Shown here: positions 28,601-37,073 of the stretch, in pieces
Position numbering within the stretch: the stretch's first letter is position 1
Layout of the letters: every line of letters begins with the position of its first letter
Assembly: GCF_016862635.1 (NCBI RefSeq)
Contig: NZ_BONI01000021.1
Coordinates: forward strand, 47,194 to 111,193
Source: Catellatospora coxensis
GTDB taxonomy: Bacteria; Actinomycetota; Actinomycetes; Mycobacteriales; Micromonosporaceae
Length of the DNA stretch: 64,000 nucleotides
Direction of reading: 5' to 3'
The notes under the pieces: model-generated
What the model saw: the letters and a program-made list of their open reading frames with translations, nothing else
What the model was told of the DNA's origin: nothing
Databases searched by the model: none
Position numbers and translations under genes: made by a program

Positions 28601-31600
28601 CTCGACACCCGGCGCTGGCAGGAGGCCCACCGCGAGATCGTCAACGCGTTCGACGCGCCGACGACCGGGGACGCCGAACGCCGGCGCCTCGCGATCGTGC
28701 TCGACACGGTGACGGAGCCGGCGCTCGCCGCGCGCGCCGAACGGTCCATCGCGTTCAGCGTCGCCCACATCACCGGCGAATCCCCGCTGACACCGCTGCT
28801 GATCGGGCTGCTGCGCCGCGGCGTCGACGGCGCCGGCCTGCTCGCCGCGCTGGCCGGGTGGTCCACCGACCCCGGCCTCGACGACACGGCACGCGGCGAC
28901 GCGCTTGCCGCCAACCTGGCGGTCGCCGACCCGGCCACCTCGCCGGTCGACGTGCGGGCGGCCGCGCCGGTGCGCGAGCGGGCCGCCTGGCGGTTGGGCC
29001 GCGCCGAGGTCATGTTCACCGACGCCGTGGCCCGGCTGAGCCCGAGCGCCGTCGTGACGTCAGCGGCGTCGGCGTCGCCCGAGGCGGCCGCCGACGTGGT
29101 CCGGGCGATGCGCCGCCTCGGACACCAGCCGGGCACCTGGGGCGACGGCGCGCAGGACCACGTCGTCCACGCATTCGGCTTGCTGATCTTCGCGACCGTC
29201 CCGGACAAGACCTACCAGCTCGCGGTCGCGCTCGACACGATGGGCCGCGCGATCGGCGGCGACCCCGACCTCCTGATCGGACGGCTCAGCCTGCTGCACC
29301 TGTCACCGGCGTTCGGCGAGCAGACCGGCGCCGGCTGGCTGATCGACCCGTTCGCGCCGGTCGTCGCCGACCTGGGCGAGGCGCTGTCCGCGCTCTGGAA
29401 CATCGACCCACGCCTTTCCTTCGTCCGCTGTTGGCTCTTGGACCGCCTCGCCGGCGCGCTGGTCGACGGCGGGTACGCGGGCGAGGCGATGCTCTGCGCC
29501 GCGCATGTCGCCCGCGCCGACCGGGTCAGCGCCCTGCGCACCGTGACTCGCATCTACGAGGCAAGCCGCCCGCGCCCGAGCCAGGTCCTCGCCGGGGATA
29601 CCCCGAGCACGGCCGGCGATGCCGACGCCGACGCCCACCGGCAGGAGACCCTCGTCGACGCGGGCGCCCTGGCGGCCGACGTGCAGCGGCTCGTCGACGA
29701 CGCCGGCCATCCCTACTCTCGGATCCGCGGGCGCATGCGGCACGCGGCCCAGCTGGGGGCGGTCTGGGGCGCCGTCCGTCTGGCCGAGGTGCTCGCGCCC
29801 GTCGAGGACGCCTGGCAACGGATGCGGCTGTTCGACCTGGCCGTCGAGCTCCGGCTCGCCGACTCCGACGACGGCCTGCTCGACGCCGCGACGGCGACCG
29901 CTCGACAGATCGACATCCTCGTCGAGCAGGCCCGCGCACTCGCCCGCCTGTCCCGCTGGACGACCGGGCAACGCGCCGAGGACCTCCGAGTCGCAGCGGT
30001 CGCGGCCCTGAACGGCGCGCACCCGGATGACGCCGCACCGCTGCTCGCCGCACTCGGCCCGGCGATCGTCAGTGCCGCGGGTCAGGCGGTCTGGCGACAG
30101 TACGTCGACGCGCTACCCCTGCTCCGCCAACGGCAGCTGGCCACCGGCGACGCCGCGGGTCTGCTGCTCGGCCACGAGGCGGGCCCGGCGGCGGATGCCG
30201 GGTCGGGACCGGACGCGGCAGCCGACGACCGGCCGGCGGAGGTCCAGGTGGAGCTGCTGCCGTGGGCGGTGCTCAGCGGCGCCGTGCTCTGCCGCGCCGG
30301 GCGCGAGTCGCTGCGCCGCGCCGGTGACGCGCCGCCGAACGAGGCCCAGGCATGGCCGGCGCTGGCCGACCCGGCCCGGCGCGGAGCGGCGACGGCCGTG
30401 CTGCGAGAGGCCGCGGCCCGGCGCGAAGGCGCCACTCCGCTGCAGCTGACCGATGTCGCCATCGCCGGCATCGACGCGCTCTTCGGTGGCGGGCTTTACG
30501 ACGAAGCCGCTGAGCTGCTCATCCTGTGCTCGTCGGTCGGGCGCGACGAGCGGCTGCACACCTGGCGGACCTTCGACGGCCTGGCCGGCGAGGTAGCGAC
30601 GCTGCTGCTGATCGAGTCGGGCCGGCTCGACCTCGCCGCGATCGGCCGGCTCGCCTCGCTGCTGACCCATCACGACGACCGGATCCGGCTGCGCACGCGG
30701 CTGGCGATCGCGCCGGTGAACAATTTCGGCGAAGGAAGGCCTCGGCTTCGGGCGAGCGCGCTCGGCGCGCCGGCGCTGACCGCGTTCGTGCGCCTGGCCG
30801 CGGATCTCCGCGCGAGGCTCGCGCACTTCTACACCGACGTCATGTGGGCCTTGACCGAGATCGTGCACGATTCGGCGGACGTCCTGATCACGACACTCGC
30901 CGCGCTCGACCGTGATGACGCCGCCCGCCGACTGCTGCTCGGATCGATATGCCAGCCAGGCAGGCAGGTATTCGACCGCCTCGGCGAGATCCTGGCTCCG
31001 CTGGCGGAGGGCGACGTCTGCCACCTGCTGTACGGGCTGCAGTGCGCAGCGGCGAACCCGGTCCGCTACGGGGTGCAGGTCGACCAGCTGAGACGGATCG
31101 TGCCAGTGATCGAAAGCCTGCTCGGGGCCAGCGGCACGGCGGCGGCGCGCGACTGCCTGCGGCTGCTCGGGCACATCCTGCCCGCCGAGCGCGCCTCGGT
31201 CGGGCTCCTGCTCGACGAGGCGGCCGCCGACGACGAGGTGGCCGACGCGGCCTGCGAGGCCGTCGGCTTCGTGTTCGACCGGGGACCCGTCGACGGGTGG
31301 GAGCTCGACCCCGCACAGCACAGCCGGCTGATGGCGTTCGCGACCGGACCCGACGCCCAGGTCGCCGCGGCCGCGCTGGGCGCGCTGACCCGCGGGGGCG
31401 TCCTGATCGAATCCCTCGACCAGGTCCCGGCATACACGATCACCCGTGGCCTGATGGCCGCCACCGACCCCTACCTGGTCGGCGAGCAGCAGCGGCGCTC
31501 GATACGTCGAGCCGGGAGCTTCGTCCTCGCCCCGCTGCGCCACCACGACGATCAGACACCGCTGGCCGATCGGCTCATCGACGACGTCATGGCGTGGCTG

Positions 31601-32470
31601 ACCGGCCACCTCGAAAGGTGCCGCAGCGGCGGGGCGCGGCGCGTGGCCGCGGGCGAGCCGGTCATGCCGGAGGACACGCCGTTGCTCGTGCTCGCCGAGA
31701 TCGCGCGGCGGCAGCCCGCCGCCGTCCGGGAGGCGGCGCGTCTGCGGGCGCCCCACCTGCCCGACCGTCTGGTGGAGGTCATCGACATCGACCATGGCTG
31801 GACCACGCGCCTGTCGGCCGGCGTCCTGCTGCTGTGTCTGGGCCACGCCGACGGGCCTCGGCTGCGTGCCGTGGTCGGGCTCGCCCGCGACTCCAGCATC
31901 GTGCATGCGGCTGTGCTCTCGGTCGTCCCGTGGCTGGACGACGTGACCGACTGCGGTCTGGTCGAGCTGGTGACGGCGACCGCGAGCGCCTACCTCACCG
32001 AAGCGCACCTCGCCGTGCAGATCCTGGGCTCGGTGCTCCAGCGGGCGGGCCTGTCACCGGTGCAACGCAAGACCGCGCTCGACGCCGTGGCCGGCGCGGC
32101 GCGGCGCCCCGACGCCGAGCGGCACGTGCAGGTGATCCATTCCGGCGCCGTCGTCTCGATCGGCACGCTGGCCGGCACCTGCGGCCGGATGCTGTCGGCG
32201 CTGCGCGATGCGCCGGGCGTGGCCGCCGCCGCGACGCACACCCCGCACCTCGTGGTCCACCTGCGCGACGCCCACGGCAGGCCCGTTCCGATCGCCCTGA
32301 CTGCCGGCGTGCCGACCCAGGAGCCGATCAAGCACCAGGTCCGATATCTGCAGGAAGCCCAGTCCGTCGAGTTCGTGCAGGACGACATCGACCGGCTCAA
32401 CCGGATCGGTGACACGGTCGCCACCGCCGGTGGCCGGATGGCATCGGTGGCGCGAGCGCTGCAGCCCTGA
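25688..32470 (+). CDS. giant NACHT/NLR-type STAND NTPase with N-terminal amyloid-like motif and TIR-like domain
   Basis: The 2,260-residue protein begins with a short helix (DLADIRAALAG) and then the motif ANSGGANVANSGVIEHLTI (residues 36-54), shared with the upstream membrane protein. Residues 66-185 resemble a TIR fold (SSVFVVCADADRAFVETAIL at the start, RSQVAYWLDSHPDTASVVVV later). In bacterial TIR domains the NADase Glu usually sits where Gln138 is here. The NACHT domain starts about 320: Walker A GDPGSGKSS (Lys345), Walker B LLVVDGLDEV (Asp445) and sensor-like LVTSRIAGY. The winged-helix region ends with FRHLTVEEYLAARWLL (from 687). The remaining roughly 1,550 residues are helical, repeat-like and likely the sensor. 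The ATG follows GAGGAGC. The overall plan is that of an antiviral or self-recognition NLR. Confidence 0.85.
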   Translation: MPDTGGQPGASAIAEHDLADIRAALAGRPTGAIDQANSGGANVANSGVIEHLTITLGAQPEAAPSSVFVVCADADRAFVETAILPALDPLPLRIRYAVNTAGHADAWEPLYRAMDRANLLLVVASNPAALRDAVVRSQVAYWLDSHPDTASVVVVSGSASLPQPADDRLARHPVVVWSHDVAGGPGAYLVRAVRRATPVVPLAVAGAGDEERRSLAPIRSAYLRWLGRCHATLEAVIAGRAVVRPLRSCPPPGDLVSDESHHGSRAVELAHLHARSDRRGSLLGDDGGPDAAELAALADRPLPTYLGSATHLDHLDLSGRPAISPDAILADVWRAIVLGDPGSGKSSLVRRLVTDLAAAAADDTAPDAAGGPVVRLPVLCRAADLITALDEHTLSAEGLAAAAISSGWAGQAPYDPGSGDPIAAADLARLARATVRDRRILLVVDGLDEVPTQAERRSLAEALDRFAAAGGARIDRPERAPGNQMLVTSRIAGYHSSPLGERFSQFLIGPLTPEGAGRIVDYWLVEAPDTPRDSALPGDAAAQRIRVNDLVRRPSLPVGEFATNPYLLVSLISASFTGWGSGRKPDGHRWVRADLYHLMVDDAIRRGLQRYPDVAPQFAVRLHGALAHRIHQRSRSGVVERDLLDSCVAEVLAELGPTGRSWDVASARQLVADTGLLVDRGQGLYGFRHLTVEEYLAARWLLARDPDPAGIAASVVELLADPRWLEALRLALGELSSTDRPAFDAVARALFDGSGRRAGAELLTTCLADLVTLEPGHVGELVAVAVETDRHDRAGSAATADAALLAPLLGWPVTVQGRSCAVHVREALTRFITGGDPAAAAAAARLVDATQIEDRSVAEALFDAQERDGERHGWQLTRSLMSIQARRLTTVTASPAVELTDDDRSWLAEQEILLPPADKPQPRSALRGSGGLGDRLPMRRALELDPSLAARVLADVTWTRTVLCLYGGIAFLDTRRWQEAHREIVNAFDAPTTGDAERRRLAIVLDTVTEPALAARAERSIAFSVAHITGESPLTPLLIGLLRRGVDGAGLLAALAGWSTDPGLDDTARGDALAANLAVADPATSPVDVRAAAPVRERAAWRLGRAEVMFTDAVARLSPSAVVTSAASASPEAAADVVRAMRRLGHQPGTWGDGAQDHVVHAFGLLIFATVPDKTYQLAVALDTMGRAIGGDPDLLIGRLSLLHLSPAFGEQTGAGWLIDPFAPVVADLGEALSALWNIDPRLSFVRCWLLDRLAGALVDGGYAGEAMLCAAHVARADRVSALRTVTRIYEASRPRPSQVLAGDTPSTAGDADADAHRQETLVDAGALAADVQRLVDDAGHPYSRIRGRMRHAAQLGAVWGAVRLAEVLAPVEDAWQRMRLFDLAVELRLADSDDGLLDAATATARQIDILVEQARALARLSRWTTGQRAEDLRVAAVAALNGAHPDDAAPLLAALGPAIVSAAGQAVWRQYVDALPLLRQRQLATGDAAGLLLGHEAGPAADAGSGPDAAADDRPAEVQVELLPWAVLSGAVLCRAGRESLRRAGDAPPNEAQAWPALADPARRGAATAVLREAAARREGATPLQLTDVAIAGIDALFGGGLYDEAAELLILCSSVGRDERLHTWRTFDGLAGEVATLLLIESGRLDLAAIGRLASLLTHHDDRIRLRTRLAIAPVNNFGEGRPRLRASALGAPALTAFVRLAADLRARLAHFYTDVMWALTEIVHDSADVLITTLAALDRDDAARRLLLGSICQPGRQVFDRLGEILAPLAEGDVCHLLYGLQCAAANPVRYGVQVDQLRRIVPVIESLLGASGTAAARDCLRLLGHILPAERASVGLLLDEAAADDEVADAACEAVGFVFDRGPVDGWELDPAQHSRLMAFATGPDAQVAAAALGALTRGGVLIESLDQVPAYTITRGLMAATDPYLVGEQQRRSIRRAGSFVLAPLRHHDDQTPLADRLIDDVMAWLTGHLERCRSGGARRVAAGEPVMPEDTPLLVLAEIARRQPAAVREAARLRAPHLPDRLVEVIDIDHGWTTRLSAGVLLLCLGHADGPRLRAVVGLARDSSIVHAAVLSVVPWLDDVTDCGLVELVTATASAYLTEAHLAVQILGSVLQRAGLSPVQRKTALDAVAGAARRPDAERHVQVIHSGAVVSIGTLAGTCGRMLSALRDAPGVAAAATHTPHLVVHLRDAHGRPVPIALTAGVPTQEPIKHQVRYLQEAQSVEFVQDDIDRLNRIGDTVATAGGRMASVARALQP

Positions 32471-32478
32471 CGTCGCGA

Positions 32479-32775
32479 TCAGCCAGGTCCGGGCGCTTCG
32501 GCGCTATCCGCCCCGTCGGCTTCGGACTGCTGGCTGAGCGCTTCGTTCATCGCGTACGCGGTCAGTTCGCCGAAGTCGACGTCATTGTCCGCGGCGATCA
32601 CCCGAAGCTTGGCGAACGACTCCATCACCTCGGCCGGAACCGTGCCGCCGCGCTCTCGTTCCAGCCAGGCGGCCTGCTGCTCCAGGGGATGCGCGTCCAG
32701 CACCGGCTCGCCCGCGTAGATCGGAAACGGCAGCCGCCTGCCACCGAAGTCACAAGGGATCATGAAATGTTGCAC
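32479..32775 (-). CDS. DUF2610 domain protein
   Basis: The product is about 98 residues. The diagnostic DUF2610 core is present: FMIPCDFGGRRLPFPIYAGE, HPLEQQAAWLERERGGTVP and EVMESFAKLRVIAADNDVDF, then LTAYAM. An acidic, Ala/Ser-rich tail follows. Function is unknown. The GTG at 32775 (VQHFMIPCDF) is chosen because family members start a few residues before the IPCDFGG motif and GGAAG lies upstream. It ends only 8 bp from the convergent NLR gene. Confidence 0.85.
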   Translation of the reverse strand: MQHFMIPCDFGGRRLPFPIYAGEPVLDAHPLEQQAAWLERERGGTVPAEVMESFAKLRVIAADNDVDFGELTAYAMNEALSQQSEADGADSAEAPGPG

Positions 32776-32909
32776 ACCACACCGCTTCCCGAAACGTCGC
32801 TTATGGAAGTCACCTGTGCTCGCCCGCACAGTCTAGGCAGCACACGCCCGAGCTCGTGCCGGTGGTTTCGCCGATGCGTGGTGCGTGTGCCGGATTGAAT
32901 ACTCGGCCG

Positions 32910-33626
32910 ATGACGGTGCGGATCTACGACATCATGGCCTGCGACGTGTACTGGGATTTCGAGGACAGCGTGGGGCTGCCCAAGGAGCAGCACAAGTTCC
33001 TGGTCTCCTTCTTCCCGTCCGAGACGCCGGTGCCCGACCAGATCGAGAGCATCGTGGCGCGCGGGCCGGGCGGTTACCAGGCCGCGTTCACGAACCAGAT
33101 GTTCACCAACGCCAACCGCGACGGGTGGATCTACGACCCGTCGCTGGACTACCACTGGTACATGCTCAACGTCCCGGCCGGGTTCCTGGCCGAGGGCACG
33201 TACACGATCGAGGTGACGACCAAGGACGGCGAGGTGCTGACCCGCTCGCGGGAGCAGCGCAGCGCGCCGTCGCGCGCGATCGTGGACGGCTACCTCGCCC
33301 ACCGCGACCGGATGGCGTACACCCTGACCAGCTGGTCGACCCTGGCCGAGTTCGGCGGACCGGACGCCTACTACGTGTACCGGCTGGCCCAGGCCGCGTC
33401 GCTGCGCGAGTTCGACACCCAGAAGCTGCTGTGGTGGGACAACATCTACATCCGCCGCGCCCGCGGCGTCGAGCCCCTGGCGGGCCTGAACAAGGGCTCC
33501 GTCGACCTGCCGATCGAGCTGACCCCGGGGAACACCTACGGCCTGTTCGTCGAGATCACCGACGGCAACGCCCAGGGCGAGGCCAACATCTGCGTGTTCC
33601 AGCCACACCGATTCCTGACCGCCTGA
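32910..33626 (+). CDS. hypothetical cytoplasmic protein
   Basis: The 238-residue product begins MTVRIYDIMACDVYWDFEDS. There is no signal peptide or membrane segment. Aromatic residues are abundant (YHWYMLNVPAGFLAEGTY, LLWWDNIYIRRARG), and the pattern suggests a beta-rich fold. I do not recognise the family. It is divergent from the DUF2610 gene and ends at a strong hairpin. Confidence 0.7.
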   Translation: MTVRIYDIMACDVYWDFEDSVGLPKEQHKFLVSFFPSETPVPDQIESIVARGPGGYQAAFTNQMFTNANRDGWIYDPSLDYHWYMLNVPAGFLAEGTYTIEVTTKDGEVLTRSREQRSAPSRAIVDGYLAHRDRMAYTLTSWSTLAEFGGPDAYYVYRLAQAASLREFDTQKLLWWDNIYIRRARGVEPLAGLNKGSVDLPIELTPGNTYGLFVEITDGNAQGEANICVFQPHRFLTA

Positions 33627-33649
33627 CCAGCCGCACCCGGACAGGCAAG

Positions 33650-33701
33650 AAAGGAAGGGCACCTTCTACAACACATAGCGATGTGAAGGTGCCCTTCCTT
33701 T
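33650..33701. terminator. bidirectional terminator hairpin
   Basis: AAAGGAAGGGCACCTTC and GAAGGTGCCCTTCCTTT form a perfect 17-bp stem with an 18-nt loop, between convergent genes. Confidence 0.8.
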
Positions 33702-33707
33702 CCCCGG

Positions 33708-35237
<1,530 letters not shown>

Positions 35238-35297
35238 CTACGTCAATCGCCCGACCGTCAGGGGAAGGGGGAGCACCCACATCGATACAGCGTTCAT
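35238..35297 (-). CDS. 19-codon leader ORF ahead of rox
   Basis: On the rox strand, AAGGAGGTGAGACCC is followed by an ATG opening the peptide MNAVSMWVLPLPLTVGRLT and a TAG stop. The Shine-Dalgarno sequence is the best in the neighbourhood, better than that of rox itself. The stop lies 45 bp upstream of the rox GTG. The position and small size fit a leader peptide controlling rox expression. The mechanism is unknown and no amino acid run is evident. Confidence 0.55.
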   Translation of the reverse strand: MNAVSMWVLPLPLTVGRLT

Positions 35298-35325
35298 GGG
35301 TCTCACCTCCTTGGGCGGGTCACGG

Positions 35326-35346
35326 TCAGCTGCAAGTTACAAGACC
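35326..35346. promoter_or_regulatory. candidate rox promoter element with imperfect palindrome
   Basis: On the rox strand this reads CTTGTAACTTGCAG within GGTCTTGTAACTTGCAGCTGA, an imperfect inverted element about 30-50 bp upstream of the leader ORF start. Rifamycin-inactivating genes are known to carry an inverted-repeat element (RAE) at the promoter. I cannot verify the match from memory. Confidence 0.35.
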
Positions 35347-35443
35347 GGCCGTCACCGCGTCCAGTCTTTCCGGTGTGACGAGCGGCCCAGGCGCCGGCTC
35401 GCCCGGCTGGTCGCGACGGACCCGCTTATATCGTCAGGTATGA

Positions 35444-35749
35444 CTACGTCAGAGCGCGGCCACCTGGTCCGAGCGACACCTCCAGTCGCGGTTCCGCGAC
35501 CACTTCGGCTTGACCCCGAAGGCGGCCCAGCGCGTCGCCCGCCTGCAGCGGGCGCTGCGCGCCCTGGACGCGGGACTGCCCGCCAGCCGGGTCGCCTGCC
35601 TGGCCCGTTACAGCGACCAGGCGCACCTCATCCGGGAGGTCAAGGCCATGACCGGGCTGACCCCCGCCACGCTGACCCGGCGCCGGGCGGCGAGCTGGCG
35701 GCCCACCGACCGCTCGCAGACCGAGATCACATCGGTGTTCCTCGCCTGA
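35444..35749 (+). pseudogene. AraC-family regulator remnant (C-terminal HTH only)
   Basis: The frame runs from a TGA at 35441 and encodes WSERHLQSRFRDHFGLTPKA followed by AQRVARLQRALRALDAGLPA and YSDQAHLIREVKAMTGLTP. This is the second helix-turn-helix of an AraC regulator (HTH_18). The N-terminal effector domain and first helix-turn-helix are missing and no start with a ribosome binding site precedes the domain. It is most simply a truncated relic. Confidence 0.7.
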
Positions 35750-35861
35750 CAGTTCGGATTTGTTCAATACGTGACCGGGGTCCGGCTGCGACTCTCGGTT
35801 CGCAGATCACTGCGCGCCCCGCACCGGCGTCGCGGGGCATCCCGTCTCTCCGAGGAGCCCG

Positions 35862-36073
35862 ATGCCCGTCCCGATGATCGTTCAACGTTCCCTGCGGCTG
35901 TCCCTGGCCCTGGCGATCGCCGGATCGACTTCCTGTTCGCGAAGGCCTACACGGCCTCGGGCACCGGCACCGTCGACTACGGCCAGGCCTACGACGCGTC
36001 CGGCGGCCTGGGCGCCCGTGCGCCGAAGTACTCGGACCACCGCGGCCAGGGCGCGGCTTTGAAGTACTACTGA
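35862..36073 (+). pseudogene. endonuclease/exonuclease/phosphatase remnant, internally deleted
   Basis: GAGGAGCCCG and an ATG open a signal-peptide-like start (MPVPMIVQRSLRLSLALAIAG). A different frame then continues as DRRIDFLFAKAYTASGTG and ends APKYSDHRGQGAALKYY. RIDF.FA and SDHRG are the C-terminal signature of EEP-fold phosphoesterases. The catalytic middle, some 250 residues, is gone and the frames do not match, so this is a deletion relic of a secreted EEP protein. Confidence 0.65.
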
Positions 36074-36083
36074 CATCTCCTGA

Positions 36084-36123
36084 GTCGGGTCGAGTGCGGC
36101 GACAGCGCCGCCCTCGACCCGAC
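36084..36123. terminator. terminator hairpin
   Basis: GTCGGGTCGAG and CTCGACCCGAC pair perfectly over 11 bp and enclose a second small GGCG/CGCC stem. It lies between the EEP relic and the convergent hydrolase gene. Confidence 0.65.
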
Positions 36124-36131
36124 CCGTGGCG

Positions 36132-36893
36132 CTACGCGGGATCCGGGGCGTCGGCGGTGGCGACCGGGTCGACCAGGAACGCCAGCACGGTGTCCTCGAT
36201 GTCTCCGCTGAGCAGGGTCACGCCGTGGCTCACGCTGGAGCGGATGATCAGCTTCTTGTGCTCGGCGATCGACAGGCCGTACAGCTCCTTGGCGTGGGCG
36301 GCGAAGTTCTCGTCGAGGTCGCCCGCGATGAGGATGGTCGGCACGTCCAGCTTGGCGACGGCGGTCAGCGCGTCGGCGCCGTACACCGTCGGGGCGGACA
36401 GGGCGACCACACCGTCGACCGGTGGGGTGGTGGCCGCGGCCGCGGCCAGGGCGATCGTGCCGCCGCGCGAGGCGCCGATGACGATCACGCGCTTGGCTCC
36501 GTCCTTGCGCAGCTGCGCGATGCCGGCCTGGGTGACCTCGACGGCGTCGCTGGAGGTGATGTCCGGCGCCATCGCCCGGTAGCCGCGCTGCGCCAGCAGC
36601 AGCGCGAACGCGTACCACTGGCACGCGGTGCCGTCCACCTGGTGCAGCAGGACGACCGCGGTGTCGCCCGTGCCCACCTGGATCGCGGCCGTCATCTCCT
36701 GCTCGGCTCCGGTGATCGCGACCACTGGGCCGCGGTCGTCCAGGCAGTCGAAATTGGCGGTGTCGATGACGCGCTGGCGGGCCGCCGCGGTCGGGTCGAG
36801 CGGCGCGGGGGACGCGGTGCCCTGGCCGCAGCCGGCGGCGGCGAGCAGGACGGCGGCGACCAGGCCACGGGCGGCGGTGGTGATGGCTCTCAT
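36132..36893 (-). CDS. alpha/beta-hydrolase lipoprotein
   Basis: The 253-residue protein has a lipoprotein signal with lipobox LAAAGC. The hydrolase fold follows: AVVLLHQVDGTACQWYAFAL (oxyanion region), nucleophile elbow VIGASRGG, acidic region LIAGDLDENF and a catalytic His in SSVSHGVTLL. It resembles dienelactone-hydrolase-like exported esterases. The substrate is unknown. The ATG at 36893 is the first start before the signal; its ribosome binding site is weak. Confidence 0.8.
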   Translation of the reverse strand: MRAITTAARGLVAAVLLAAAGCGQGTASPAPLDPTAAARQRVIDTANFDCLDDRGPVVAITGAEQEMTAAIQVGTGDTAVVLLHQVDGTACQWYAFALLLAQRGYRAMAPDITSSDAVEVTQAGIAQLRKDGAKRVIVIGASRGGTIALAAAAATTPPVDGVVALSAPTVYGADALTAVAKLDVPTILIAGDLDENFAAHAKELYGLSIAEHKKLIIRSSVSHGVTLLSGDIEDTVLAFLVDPVATADAPDPA

Positions 36894-37073
36894 GCCAGTG
36901 GTTACCGTCCGGACGGCTGGTTCGGTGGGGTCCGATCCCGGAAAGAAGACGACGGAATTCCAGCGACGGAGGTCGATGACAGGTGGGCCGTCGGGGCCTA
37001 TGCTGCCTACAGGGCGGGCCGTTGGCCGGGTGATCAGTACCGGTAACTCCTCACTTCGCTGGAGACGTCTGCC

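Noticed and set aside
26683..30030. Long forward open frame inside the NLR gene
   Set aside because: It is an alternative frame of the NACHT protein, Arg/Pro-rich, with no domain signal.
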